Shown: positions 20,944-34,364 of the stretch, piece by piece
Layout: each line of letters opens with the position of its first letter
Numbering within the stretch: the stretch's first letter is position 1
The notes under the pieces: model-generated
What the model was told of the DNA's origin: nothing
Databases searched by the model: none
Seen by the model: the letters and a program-made list of their open reading frames with translations, nothing else
Source: Labia minor
Taxonomy: Eukaryota; Arthropoda; Insecta; Dermaptera; Spongiphoridae
Assembly (NCBI GenBank): GCA_963082975.1
Contig: OY720350.1
Coordinates: 1,015,001 to 1,079,000, forward strand
DNA: 64,000 nt
Direction: 5' to 3'
Made by a program: the position numbers and the translations under genes

Positions 20944-23900
20944 TTATGATGAGGCTGTTTGAAATGGTTGAAGAAGCTGTGTAATCACATCCATTGAATC
21001 TCTAAAACAATAAAACAAATAAATTAATATCAAATTATTTAATTATATATAGATTATAGTAAATTTAAAATTTTGTATTTGTTTTTGACTAAAATATTTT
21101 TCAATTTGTAACACAAATTTATTTTAGTTTAACCTTTCATCTATACAAACAAAAAAGTTTGATTTGAACATTATTATATCACAATTTGGACACTTGATTT
21201 TTAATTAGAAAAATTAGAAAATCGAAATTTTTATTTTATGAATATGAGAAGTGTTTATTAGCGTATTTGAAAACAGATTGATATAAATCAATGACCTACT
21301 TAATGAAGAATTCTACTAAAATATACAAAATATATATTATTTTTGTTAATCCACCTAAAGATATCATTTGTTTATTAAACGAAATAAAATGATTTTCATT
21401 TATCTTCTCATTGTCTTGTAGGCCTACTCACTTCTTACAATTTCTCGTTGTTTTCTAAATGTTTTTTATTTTTCTTATTGTTCCAGAATTTCTCCAAACT
21501 CCCAGATGAACCTCTCCGATTTTTATAATTATAAAAAGTGAAAAAAAATGATAATTTTTTTTACTTTTTTAATTAAATAAATTAAATTAAAATGAATGTC
21601 TCTTCATTGATTTTCAACTTTCCTTTTTCTTTTAAAAGTCTAAAGAAATATTTTTCATTTTTTTCACATTTTATAATTTATTTATCAAAAGGCCATTATA
21701 AAAATAACAAGTATTTTAATTATATTTTTTAAACAAATAGTGAATGGATAAATGTTACACAATGAATTGGATTTATATATATCAAATAAAAATAAATAAA
21801 TTTACCTTCCTGGTTGAGTGGTAACATCAAGTGATTGAGCAATGCCTTTCATTGTTTGTGCAAATAATTGTAAATGTGTTAAAAGGGGTGATTCTTTTTG
21901 TAGCCAAGACCTAGGAAATGTCATGACAATCTAGAAAAATAAAAAATAAAAATTATATATTAAATTATATCAATAATACTTACAAATGATACATTTAATA
22001 CATTTTTTTAAAATTTTTTATTATCTTTATTTATCAGTTGATTTAGGTTGTATTTTAATTGGATCAAAGTTAAGAAATTTTATGAGGGGGGAGAGATTTT
22101 GAACTCGTTTAACAAAGATTGTTGGAGCTTTAGATTATTTATTGATATTTATCATTTGGTTTTAATTTTCAGAATTATTTTCTTTGTTATCTTTTTGTAC
22201 ATCTTTTTCATCATCCTCCTGATCTAAGTTACTGAAAATATTCTAAGAGCTTAAAGGGACGTTCAACCAGTAATCGGATATTCTTGTTTGTTTTACTCTT
22301 CTACAACTTAAAAGCTTTCTTTTTATTTAGATTTTATTTCTGAAATTGACTACATTCCAGTTAACATCATCTTTTGGAGTGGAAGGAGCTGACACACGGA
22401 ATCAGTTAGTAATTGTATGGGAGAGGATGGAATATTTAACGTTTCTTGTTGTTCGTCATTTGTATTGGTAGATAGATTAGATCATTAGATGGTGGAGGTG
22501 ATCGGCTCAGGGTTTTCGCTTACCTTGGCCAGGATAGGAGAAATGGGTTTGCTCCGGCCAAGAACTTTCGAGTTCCCGTTAGATAATTTGTTTCGATTTT
22601 TACAAATTTTCATGTTACTTATTTTATTGTAATATAAATAAAAACATTCAATAAATTATACAAAAAAAAAAAAAAATTAATAAATACCATATTGCATTTA
22701 GCAACAGCGTCAAGTGGTTTACAAAATCGCAATGCTGCTATTAAATATCGATTGAGTAATGCGCTAATTGCCAAATCCTGAAGACATTGATCAGAGAGTA
22801 CACCTTGCCAGGCTAAAAGATTTCTTAATAATTTCACTGCACATCCAAATTGACGTTGAAAAAATGCACGAGCTTCAGCACTCACTCTTAAAAACAAACA
22901 AATAAAAATATAAATATATATATATATAATCATTTAAGCAATCATTCATAAATATATATCTTATAATTGTGATAAATATAATTTGATTTTTGATATGCAT
23001 ATGCTTATTCAATTTTAAATTAACAAATCAAAACTTATATTAATTAATTCTTACTGTTTCGATGTATGAATAGGAATAAAGATATCATTCTCTACAGTAT
23101 CACGCATTTTCTCAACAACTGTATTAATTAATGTTCCTAAAGGTTTACTTCGTGTTGTAAATGTTGGATAATCATGTGTATATCTTGTTAATAGAGTTAC
23201 TAGACGTACTGTCTGTGCAGTAGATAATGGATCCCATCCAGCTTCAACAAGATCTAAATAAAAAAAATAAAAATATTTTATATATATTTATAGTAATCAA
23301 TTAAGAGCTAGATATAGTTTTTGATTTATCTTTATTTATTTTTCATTCATATTTCATAAAAAACATCTAAATATTAAAAAAAAAAATCTTATTCTTATAA
23401 ATATTAATAATAAATGTGTACCATTTAATTTCGGTAATACTATTTTTTCAATAACTGATGGTAAAAGTTCAATATCGGGATCGGAGCGAAGTATATCTTC
23501 TGATTCTTTTTCAATTAATCCATATAAAAGTAGGACATCAAACCATTTCGCTCTCTCAACATCAACACTATTCTCCTAGATAAAATAAAACAAACAAAAC
23601 TTGTAATTTATTTGGAGAAAAGAAAATAAAAATAAAAACACTTTCTTTAATATAAAATATGATCATTTATAGTAATAGTTATTAAGAGAATTTTTATTAA
23701 AAGACCACATTATTTGTATAAAATTATTTATTAAATTAAAATTTACCGTTATTCCAAATTTCAATATTCTCCCTTAATGGAGCATAACCTGAGATTCATT
23801 TGAAAAAAGTTACTCTCAGCTTAACATTTATAATCTTACTATTAATAGATTAGATAATTATATTAAAATTGTAATCCTTTTTAAATAAATTGTATTTCTA

Positions 23901-23985
23901 TAAATCGAATAAATTGTTTGTTTTTTTTTTTTTAAAACGGTAAAGTTGACCAAGAAACTTTAAACATATATAATATAATTAATTA

Positions 23986-24018
<33 letters not shown>

Positions 24019-26909
24019 TTTCATTTACTTGTAAGGGATTCCATAATAGTAATTTTAATCGAATAATTGGAGCTATCACTTTTGGTAGACATAAACTAAC
24101 ATAAGCATCACGATATGTGCCTGACTCTGTTGATCGCCACGATTCAAATCGTTTTAATATTCCACGCAATGAGGCAAAATCATCTAATACATCTTCAAAA
24201 ACTAAACGGGCATCTTGTTCAATCACCTCTAAAAGAAACAAAAAGAAGATAATCATTGTAATAAATTATATAATAATACAAATGTTTATTATTATTATTT
24301 TATTAATATTACGTATTTGATTTCGATAGGTAGTGAGTTCAAGTTCGGTCATTTCATCATCACTTGACATTCCTTCAACATGTCGTGGCGTTGATGATCC
24401 AATACCCGTTTTATTTTCTCTTGCTTTCCTACGTCGTGTACGACGTCCTTCTCGTTCAGCAGTTCTACGTGAATGTGCCTCCTCCTCTTCTTTACTACGT
24501 CGAGCCATTGCTGCAGCTGCACTTCCTGTTTCTGTACAATTCATTCAAAGATACAGAAAAACACACACACACACACATATATATATAGAAATACAATAAA
24601 AATTCAATATAAAAATATTTCATATTCTAAAGATTCATAAAAATTATAAAAGAAAAAAAAAAAAAAACAAAACAAAATGATGTAAAAAGTTTCGAAAAAA
24701 TTTTGTTACCATATAATAACAAATCAAAAGATATTATAATATATATTATAATTTTAATTTTATGTTAAATTAAAGAAAATAAAGAAACACACATGAAAAA
24801 AAAAATTTAATCTTTAATATGTTTTTGAATAATAAATAAATAGATAGATAGATAGATAAAAAAAAAACTGACTGGCGAGTGCTGCAATCTCATCATTTTG
24901 ATCACGAACATCCTGTCTTCGTCTTGATTGCATTTCATCAAGACGTCGTCGTAATAAAACATTTACACGTTGCTCCAGAGAAGTAATAACAGGCATCTGG
25001 AATGAATGAAAGAAAAAAAAACAATTATTAATCATTCATTTTTATAAAAATTTTATAAATTTTGTTATGTATTATTCATTATGAAGTGCTCGTAAAAAAA
25101 AAATCATATGAAACCTTAATTAAATAAGAAATTAAATTTTTAAAATTTTAACGATGCAAATGATTGAATATTTTTTTATATTAGAAAATATATTAAATGT
25201 TAATAAGCGCTTAACGTCCAAGGAATATGGAGGGTAAGACACATTATGACTTATTCTAAGAACCTTCAATCACCGCGCATATAAGACGAGGCATCCATTA
25301 TACAGTGGATGTGGGACAATCGAGTGGCAAAAAGTGCCACCAACCTGGACAAACAAGGAGGCACAAGACCTACAGAAATATATAAAGTTTTTGATATAGA
25401 ATCTACCTATAAAATATAAGTTTCTTATTTGGGTGGTTTTTGGAGAAAATGTGGAAGAATTTTTAAAATATATTATTATTATTATTAATATTTAAAAAAA
25501 AAAAGAAAGAAAGAAAGAAAGTATTTTTTTTTTTGTTGTTGTCAACCCACCTTCTCATCAAGACACTCTACCAAGTCTGTGATATATCCACGCAACTCTT
25601 GGTAGAAACGAAAACGTTGAGCAAGTGAAGGTGCATCCCGCTCGAGTCGTTCTCGTTGTTCAAGGGCTGCAATACGTTCCAATGAGATTTTATCCCTTCG
25701 ATCGCGTTGCTCCTTAACACTTGCATTTAACTCAAGTAATCTAGTCAGAGTAAGAGAGAGAAAATAAAAAAATACATTATTATCATTCAAATTCAGTTTA
25801 TATTTTTTATTTTTTATTAATTATAGAAATTCAAAGACAAAATAGAAAACTAATAATCATATAATAAAAACGAGTATAACAAAGATAAATATCACTGTTC
25901 CCTATGAGTCTTTCTCTCTTGTATCAACCACTCAGTAATGAATTATGAAAATTTTCATTTAATTTTAAATTATTTAAATATTATTCTTAATAATAATAAT
26001 AATAATGTTCGCGAAGGGAGTCGTAATATTCAAATTGGATAAAAATATTGAGGAGCTAGGCTTGCTGAACACTACTATCTCTCGGTTGTGAGCAACTTCC
26101 TTAATGGAAGATTATTCAGCGGCGGCTCACATCTTTGTTAAGGCCAAAATAAGATCTCTAATGGAATAAGTGAAAGTTGAGAAAGTGCAATAACTCGGAT
26201 AATAATAGTGATATTGTAATTAAAATTTAATTAAGAAGGAAAAACAAAAAAGATTTGGAGACGCCTATAGTTATATTAAAAATATAAATTAATTAATTTG
26301 AAAATATAATCAAATTAATAAAACGAAAATAATCATCGAATATTTTTTTTTTTTTTGTAATTATAAAATGTGTATCAGACCGCAGTGATTTTTCAAAAAG
26401 TTTTCCAATTAGATTATTATACAGTGAAAAGCAAGCTGGATTTTGTAACAGTTTATATACGTGAGCAGGTCAATAAGTCCTTGACTTTTTGAATTTCCCA
26501 TTTCTTAAATGAAATGGCAACACTGCTCCTGCCAGCAGGCAACTATCAGCTGACTTCTCTCGGAATTAGAACCAATTGAGTCTTTTAGTTTTGGTTTGAC
26601 ATCCATTAATAGCAGACTGCCTCGTGATTGAAGAAGAAAATGAAAAAAAGAGAATTTCGTGCGCTCATTAAGCATTATTTTTTGGGGGAAAAAACCATCA
26701 CTGAAACCAAGGCTAAGCTTGATAAATAAATACGATGGGCACTCCGCATCATCCATTTCAATGGGAAAGGAGTGGTTTCGTTGTGGCCGTATAAACTCAG
26801 AAGATGCCGAATTTAATTAATCAATTAATCCGATTCTCATTTTTCTTTACTGATTATTCGAAATGAATATCAAATGTTTTTATTTTTAGATCAATAAAAT
26901 AAATATTTT

Positions 26910-26944
<35 letters not shown>

Positions 26945-29423
26945 TAATCCTGAAAATAATTAGAATAATGCATGCATTGAGCGCCCGGGCAAAACAAAAT
27001 TTGGTGCTCTTTCGTACAAATTATTATCTTTTAAATAATAAATGTAAAAAAAATATTTTATTCTTTAATCGGCGTCCCGGGCAGTCGCCTAGCTTGCCCG
27101 CCCCTTTATCTGGAGCTAAATCTAAAGATATTTATGTATTCCATTTATTTTTTCTTGTAAATTTCTCGTTTCGCAGCAGCGGTATGAAAATATAATTTAA
27201 AAACTTTTTGAAAATTCACTCAGGTTTAATGTGTATGTTAAGAAATAAATATAATAATAATAATAAATGTGTTGATACTTTGATGGCCTTATGAGGAATG
27301 CGACCAGCCATCTCATTGGTTGTTTTTTACCTCGAACGTAATTTTTCAAGTACAGCATCTGGTTGAGGTGGAGGTTGATTTTTGATTGTACAAAGCGTTT
27401 CTTGTGTTGGAACAACAGGTAATGTTGTTGATGTTATCATTGAAACTGGTTGTAATGTAGCAGTTATTGAAGGTAGAATTGATGGAATTGTATCCATCGA
27501 TTGTACAGATACTAACTGAAAAAATAAAAATAAATGAAATATGAAAAAACAAATTAAAAATATAAATAAATTATAATAGAGATTCAAGAATAATACATAA
27601 GATAACTGATCTTATCGGTACTACAAGTGAATCTGACTTTGAAATAAACAACTAGATAATTTGTGATATTTATTATTTTTTTTTTTTCAAAATCTCCATT
27701 TTAATTCAATTTGATAACCAATAGAAATAAGTTACTGTAATGGTCTATGAATAAATAATACAATTGCTGAATTTTAAAATCAAATGTTGTTGTTGTTTCA
27801 ACTACTCAAAAATAAGTTGTAAACTAAATAATGACCATTTATACAAAGTGAAAAAAATGAATGATCATATTAAATAGAAATAAACTTACTTGTGCACCTG
27901 TAACACCTTTTCTAATTTGTTGCGATTCCCATTCATCATCTTCTGCTTTATCACTATCGTCATCAGAAGCTAAAATAATAAATTAAAACCTTTATATGGC
28001 GACAAAAATGATTTATATTTATATAAATTAAAAATTTTACCTGGATGTTCTTGAGCAGCAAGAAATGCCTCTCTTCTTCGTTCTCTTTCTTGATTTGTTA
28101 AATTCACATGCATAGTTAATCGATCTTGATTATCATCATCACTAGCATCATTCTCATCATCACGAATTAATCGAGAATTCGATGATTCATATCTAAAAGG
28201 AAAAAAACATTAAAAATATTAAAAAAAATTAAAAATTAAATTTTTCAATTTACTTGACAGCATCATCAATTGGTATAAAATCAGTGCCCATTTCTCTTGC
28301 CATTTGACGTTTTTTACGTGCTGCATGAATTGTTGCAGCATCTGGAATCTTGCCACCTGAGCAAATTTATAAAAAAAAAAAACAAAAACAAAAACAAATA
28401 AATAACACGAATAGATGAATATATAATATTAGGTTTAAATGAAATGTATATATATATATCGTTTCACTTACTTTCAAGAACAGATTTAACATGATCAGGA
28501 CGGGAAAATTTATGACGAATATTTTCATTGTCAGAATCATTATCAAATTCATCTAATTCAGCAAATTCAGCAGCTCGACCATTTAAAATTCTAGGCTCTT
28601 TATTGTGAATCGATGATGGTGGAGATGGTATTTGCGTTGGTGAATTGTCCAATGGAACAGGTTGTGATGACATCACTGGATTAATTTGTGAATTTTTCAC
28701 TATAATCTATTAAATTAAACAAAACAAAAAACAAAAAAAACAAAAATAAGAATCAATATACGTATATTTATTTGATGATGATCTTCAGACTATCTAAATC
28801 TAAATCTAATAGACCCTCTCTATGTTCATATTATTATTATTATTATTTAGATGGACATATGATTAAATTAAAATAGTCATATTAAAAAATAAATAAATAT
28901 TCATTAAAAACAATTATTATAGCATATTTATATTTTCAATAAATCTTTTGTATCTGACAGATAATATAAAACAAAAGAAAACTTACGACCAGGTCGTCAT
29001 CTGTTGATTGAGGATTTAAAGAGTTTATGTCTTCTTTTTTTGATTCTTTCTTTTTCTTACGTTCTTTATCTAATAATTTCATTATTTTTTTGCTTTGGGA
29101 TGACTTTTTAACTTGAAAAACTTCACCATCATCACCTTAAAACAAAAAAAAATTTTAAATATATTTAATAAATAAATTATTTCTATTTTAAAATACAAAA
29201 AATATATATAACAAATTAATAAATAGACACCTTCATTTAATTCTTCCCCAAAACTTAAAAGTCCACCCGATGATGGAATCTTTTTTTCTTTTTCTTTACG
29301 TTTGGTCTTTAACACAACAGCTTCTTCTTCTTCCACAACATCCATATTATTTTCATTTTCTTCATCATGATCACCAATTACTCTTCGACGAATATTCTTT
29401 TTGGGTTTATTAAAAAGCGACAT
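20944..29423 (-). CDS. PAXBP1: PAXBP1/GCFC-family protein, complete, 16 exons, 854 aa
   Basis: Exons (minus): 29231-29423, 28987-29135, 28472-28706, 28254-28356, 28041-28192, 27890-27969, 27331-27515, 25551-25740, 24873-24996, 24313-24531, 24029-24228, 23422-23575, 23055-23253, 22688-22886, 21806-21930 and 20944-21001. All are GT/AG and in phase (2,565 nt). The N-terminus MSLFNKPKKNIRRRV with acidic and lysine-rich stretches, then IPDAATIHAARKKRQMA (about residues 195-211) and a DEWESQQIRKG block (about 288-299), are typical of GCFC1/PAXBP1. A charged coiled-coil region spans about 365-470, an Arg/Glu-rich region about 475-515, and the GCFC domain about 520-790 (FASLRGILKRFESWR, IIRLKLLLWNPLQ, KWFDVLLLYGL, AGWDPLS, LLAWQGVL). 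Length is between human PAXBP1 and GCFC2. The family acts in the nucleus in the late spliceosome (intron lariat complex) with TFIP11-type partners; PAXBP1 also bridges PAX3/7 to H3K4 methylation. Intron 7 is largest (1.6 kb) and holds mariner and hAT debris. Confidence 0.9.
22100..22612 (-). pseudogene. possible retrotransposon ORF1-like remnant in PAXBP1 intron 14
   Basis: This block is less AT-rich than the introns around it. On the minus strand, broken frames give peptides such as SKPISPILAKVSENPEPITS, TNTNDEQQETLNIPSS and SNLDQEDDEKDVQKDNKE. The acidic block after an ISDYWLNVPLSS-like stretch recalls the start of gag-like ORF1 proteins of non-LTR elements. Several stops separate the pieces, so identity is tentative. 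Confidence 0.25.
23679..23741 (+). repeat. solo arm of the 63-bp foldback repeat
   Basis: These 63 bases, starting TTATTAAGAGAATTTTTATT and containing AAAAGACCACATTATTTGTA, are identical to the left arm of the perfect inverted repeat at 40333-40395. Here only one arm is present, inside PAXBP1 intron 11 (23576-24028). Confidence 0.9.
23986..24016. repeat. (GATA)n microsatellite at a splice donor
   Basis: About seven GATA units lie within 15-45 bases downstream, on the minus strand, of the donor of PAXBP1 exon 11. A similar GATA tract lies just past the donor of exon 9 (24842-24860). Confidence 0.85.
25200..25390. other. GC-richer insert in PAXBP1 intron 8, unidentified
   Basis: About 190 bases of near-balanced composition within an AT-rich intron. 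Neither strand gives a recognisable protein. It is probably old transposon sequence. Confidence 0.3.
26464..26800 (+). pseudogene. mariner transposase N-terminal remnant in PAXBP1 intron 7
   Basis: The plus strand encodes KKREFRALIKHYFLGEKTITETKAKLDK followed by a stop and a shifted continuation, matching the first helix-turn-helix of mariner transposases. Upstream lies an AGGTCAATAAGTCCTTGAC-type end, as seen at termini of some mariner elements. Everything after the first DNA-binding helix is lost. The remnant is opposite in orientation to the host gene. Confidence 0.7.
26912..26942. repeat. poly-T tract
   Basis: About 30 T residues in PAXBP1 intron 7. Confidence 0.9.
26966..27110. mobile_element. 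hAT-like element fragment in PAXBP1 intron 7
   Basis: It contains GAGCGCCCGGGCAAAACAAA and, read from the right, CCAGATAAAGGGGCGGGCAA followed by GCTAGGCGACTGCCCGGG. The right end resembles the left end of the element at 36762-36932 (GGATAAAGGGGCGACC). One end is missing. Confidence 0.5.
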
Positions 29424-30000
29424 TTTTCTCTATATTAAAAATATAATCATAAAATAAGTTTATTATGAGATTATAACTAGAACTGTTTATATTAGAATGA
29501 ACTTAGATCTAATACAATTCAAACATTTTAACTAAAGGTGTCATTTATTTTATTAAAAAATTAAACATAAATCTTTTTTGTATTATATTTTTTATTTTAT
29601 AATAATAATAATTAGTTGTTTTTAATATTTATATTTAATTATGTGATTAAGTAATTCTCATTAAAAAAAAATTAAATTAAAAATAAGAAAAAAAGAGAAA
29701 TATAACTATATAAAAGTTTATATTTTAATGATTGTTATTTATTATTATATATTAATATAAATATAAATATTATTCTTTGTCAATTTTTTACTTTTTGAAT
29801 TCTCCAAATTTTGTTGTTTTTTTTAACTTTATTTCTAGCACAGACTATCTCCAAGGTGCACTCACTCCAAGTTATTTTTTGAAACCAAGTTTTTAGCCTA
29901 TCGCGCCATCTGATATCGTTTACCATCAACTAATTTAAAAAAAGCGGGCTTGTATGTTTTTTTTATATTAGAAAGAATATTGCACGAATTTTGGGAATTA
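29424..30000. promoter_or_regulatory. 5' flank of the PAXBP1-like gene
   Basis: An AT-rich leader with a less AT-rich patch at 29838-29950 that includes TATCGCGCCATCTGATATCG. This is the most promoter-like spot upstream of the ATG at 29423. No defined core element can be asserted. Confidence 0.25.
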
Positions 30001-30106
30001 AAAAATTGTAGAAAATTTTCAGTTAAATGAAAAATTATCTATTTGGAGATAAACATTTTTTTATATCCAAATAAATAATTTTCAAAAAATTTTCTACAAT
30101 CTTTTT
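30001..30106. repeat. foldback hairpin, about 106 bp
   Basis: The left arm contains AAAAATTGTAGAAAATTTTC and TTATCTATTTGGA. The right arm contains their reverse complements TCCAAATAAATAA and AAAATTTTCTACAATCTTTT. The loop is about 20 bp. It lies between PAXBP1 and APRT. Confidence 0.65.
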
Positions 30107-30141
30107 ATCTTATTCCAATGTTTAATGTAATATACAATACT

Positions 30142-30207
30142 TATTTAAAAATTAATTAAAATTATAAAATTCGATTTACAAATTATGTGATGGTCTCACT
30201 ATTAAAC
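30142..30207. repeat. direct repeat, copy A
   Basis: It shares TTATTTAAAAATTAATTAAA, ATTATAAAATTC and ATTTACAAATTATGT with the copy 188 bp downstream, at about 90% identity by eye over the first 55 bases. Confidence 0.6.
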
Positions 30208-30329
30208 ATATCTTATTAACATATTGTTTTTTCGCTTGTGTGAAAATTTGACAATTTTTAAATTGTTATTATTTACACAGCAAGATGAAACGAGTAATGT
30301 TCTAATTATTTATTTAATTTTATTAAAAA

Positions 30330-30395
30330 TTTATTTAAAAATTAATTAAAATTATAAAATTCTATTTACAAATTATGTAACAATCCTACTATTAA
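30330..30395. repeat. direct repeat, copy B
   Basis: Second copy of the 65-bp intergenic direct repeat. Both end near a C(T)ACTATTAAA motif. Confidence 0.6.
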
Positions 30396-30989
30396 AGCTG
30401 CCTTCGGATCTCGAATTTGTATGTTATTAATTTCTTCCTAGATTAATATTTATTACATTTACAGGTTATTTCTTACCTTTTTAATTTATTATTTATTTTA
30501 CACAGATTTTGCAATTTGCTACATTATTATTGGCAATTAGTATTCATTATGCGGCAGTTTTTTCTTCTTTCTGTTACTTTCCATGTTGATATATAATTTT
30601 AATAACTTTTAATTTGGTTAGAAAAATTAAGACTAGAGTAATTTATAATAATAAATATAATAGAGAATCTTAATAATTTTTTTTTTTTCATTTTTATTTT
30701 TCTGTTTTAAAAATTAACATTTACCATTTTATGTATGTATGGTGATGTTTTAAATATGATTTAAAAAATATTTTTCTTTCTAATCTTAATTGGGAAAATA
30801 TCAATTGTTTAACATTTCCGTTATCTTAAACGGAATTTAATAAAAATAATAATTAAGACATGAAAAAATAAATATATAAAATATATATAAGTGGATTTTT
30901 GTTTTTATATCAAATAATAAAAAATTTTTTTTTATAATATTTATATATATATATATAAAGTGTGTGTATACGTTTTATACCAAAGATAT

Positions 30990-33900
30990 TTATAATTTTA
31001 AAATGGAATGTAAAGGCACATTAAATTTATTCTTTCCATCTAATTGTTCAAGTTCAATTAAAACTAGACATTCAATCACTTCTCCGCCTGAATTAGATAC
31101 TAATTCAATTGCTGCACTAAGTGAACCTAAAAAAAAAAAAATTAAATTATATTTAAAAAGATTTTTTAATTATAAAATTCTATCTATCTATATCTGTGGC
31201 TTTACAGAATTCGAAAGTTCTTGGCTCCAGCAACCACACTTCTCCAAGTGTTCCTATTCTGAGTCACAACCCTCCAATCGCATTTCTCTTACGTTCCTTC
31301 CTACATGATCCACCCACCGTGTCCTTGGTCTTCCCAGTCGGTCTCCCCACCAAAATATTTTTCGCCATTCTTTTCTCTCCCATTCTAGCCACGTGCGCTG
31401 CCCATCGCACCCTTCTCGATTTTATAATTCTAACTATTACTATATGGAGATGCATAGAGGTCATGCAATTCTTCGTTATGCAGTCTCAGCCATTCCCCAG
31501 TGTCCTCATCTTTCTTTGGCCCATAAATGCTTCGCAGAATCCTATTCTCAAATACTCTAAATCTACTCTCGTCACCTGAGGTCATTGACCATGCCTCACA
31601 CCCATATAATACAACCGGCAAAATAATTGTTTTATATATTTTAATTTTTATCCCCTTTGATAATAATTTTGACGCGATAATCCCCTTTACTGCATGATAA
31701 CAGGCGTTTCCCGATTCAATTAATAAAATTAATGAAAGATTGAAAGAAAAATTTCTAAGAACACACATAGACATCTAAAAAAACACATTAAAAAAAATTG
31801 GTAAGAAAAAAAATAATTACCTCCAGTTGCTATCAAATCATCAACAATAATAATTTTCTGTCCAGGTTTAAAAGAATTTTGTTGAATTTCTAATGAATCC
31901 TAAACAATGAAAAAAAATATATAAATAAATAAATAAATAAAAGTGAATCGAGATTCATGAGAGTAACCAGAAAAAAAAGATAATATAATCGATTAAACAT
32001 GAATTTTATCTTCAACAATTTTTTTAATTTTTTTTTTTTATATAATTTATAGAAATTGAAAAGACAAACAAAAGTTTTAAAATGGTGGTTGTAGATAAGA
32101 TGCAAAAAAGGATTATCTTATCCATTCTCAAAGGGCAGTCAATGGTATATATTGGGAGAAAAAGGAAGTGCGGATGGCATTTTTATTCTATTAATATTTA
32201 AAATTTTTTTTTTTTTTATTTTGAAATAATCAAAAAATAAAAAAAATGTTAGAGCGCACTCTAAATTAGATCCAAAGGCAAAAAACGGTTGTTTTTTTTT
32301 ATTTACCCATGTGTTATGACAAAAAAAATACCGTTTTTAGCCTTTGGATCCAATTTGGAGTGCACTTTTAATGTAACATAATGATTAATAAAGGGTATTA
32401 TGTATTGTACTTTTTGTAAATTTGTTTTCTAACACACCAACACACACAAAATTATAAAATTATTTATAATTCAATTTCTTCAATATTTTAATAGATTATT
32501 AATTATTAATTGTTCACTAGAGATACTATTTTGAAAATTTTATTTACTTTATATATATTTATAACCTTCCTATAACACGGTTTCCATATAACGCGGAGCT
32601 GAAATTGTGACAGTTCTCCTATAACGCGGTTTCCGTTCAAAATTAGGAGAAAAAAATTTGTATTTCCAAGTTTTATTGGTTCTTGATAAGGTTGGTTGCC
32701 ACAACATAGAACTGGGTCATTCAAATGTGAAAATTGTCTTCCTTCCTCCTAATTGCATGCACTTGATTAGAACATTCTTTGCTCCAAGGGGTCATTCAAA
32801 CTTTAAAAATGTACTACACACGCCAACTTATTCAAACCATTTTCGACAGATTAGAAAATAGTGAAAAGAAAACTCTTACTCAAGTGTGGATGGAATTTTC
32901 TATTTTAGATTGTATTAGAACCGCGTAGAAATTAAACTATCAACGCTTAATGCGTGTTGGAAACCTCTTTTACCTCAAATGTGGTTCAAGCAATACAAGA
33001 TGATTCTACAATTTCACTCCCAGGTACAGAAATAGTAAACATTGATTCTCGTTTAAACGTAAACTTAAATTTAAACCTAAACCATCAGGATGTAAGAAAA
33101 TGTAAGAGTACTTGGGGGAAGAAATATTAGATGAGGAAGAACTGATGGAATTAATTGATGCACACATCACAAATGCGTTGGTTAAACGAAAATAAGGCAA
33201 ACGAAGGGGTGACAAATTTTGATTTACAAGATGTGAAAAAAAGGGCTAAATTTGGCTAAAGAATTTGAACTTTATTTCAATCAAACTGATCATTCAACGG
33301 TGCGTAGCGCAAAGTTGAAAAGAGAGGATTAAGAAATTGCTTATTAGCTCCCAGCAGAGGGGTTTTAGTGGAGTCAGAAACGCTACCATCAAATGAGGAA
33401 GACATTTTGCCCATTAAAACAGTGTTGAAAGATTATATAATTTTACAAAAGTTCTTTTATTCATTTTAATTTTAATAAAAAAATTTTTTTATCCATTTCC
33501 TTATATGAACACTTCAATTCAATAAAAATTCAAAAAATTTATAATTTATATCTTGTTTTTAATTATTGTATTTATTGGTCTCGATATCACGCGATACGGT
33601 ACGAATGATGTGATTTGTACTAATTCTTTGTAGTTTCTTATAGCGCGGTACGCACTCACAGCGTTAAAGGAGGTTTGGCTGACTGTATATATAATTAATC
33701 ATAAAAATTAAATCAATTTTATTATATAGAAATATAAGAATCATAATTTACCGTTCCATATTCTTTTTTATATGTTACTGAATGTACATCGCCAGGTAAT
33801 TTATTTTTTTTTCTTATTGGTATAAATGGCACACCAAAATGTAATGCAAGAATTGGTCCAAAAAGAAAACCACGGGATTCCAATGCAACAATTCCTTCAA

Positions 33901-34312
33901 TTGGAACATTCATATCTGAAATATATCCAGTAAAAAGTTCCTTTACAGCTTGGACACATTCAGGATGTTGAAATATTGAAAAAATATCCCTGAAATAAAA
34001 AAAAAATGAAATTAATAATTTGAATATTCATATTATATAAATATATAATAAATCATTTTATTTATTTTTTTCATTTACACATTTTGAGGTTATATTGTAT
34101 AACTACATTATGTTGCTATAGAAATTCAGTTATTTTATAAGTTATTATATAACACCACTAATGAACAACAAAAAATTTATATATTTATAAATAAATAAAT
34201 TTTTTCAAGAATATTCCCTTTATTGTTTTATTCATTTTAAGTGTTTATAAGAATAAATAAATTTATACCATTTCAAGCATGTGTAATAATAAAAATAAAT
34301 TATTATATGAAT

Positions 34313-34364
<52 letters not shown>

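Noticed and set aside
24333-24599. Plus-strand open frames opposite PAXBP1 exon 10
   Set aside because: Antisense shadows of an Arg/Glu-rich coding exon.
33006-33215. 69-codon minus-strand open frame
   Set aside because: It lies antisense within the Tigger remnant and is not related to APRT or any recognised protein.
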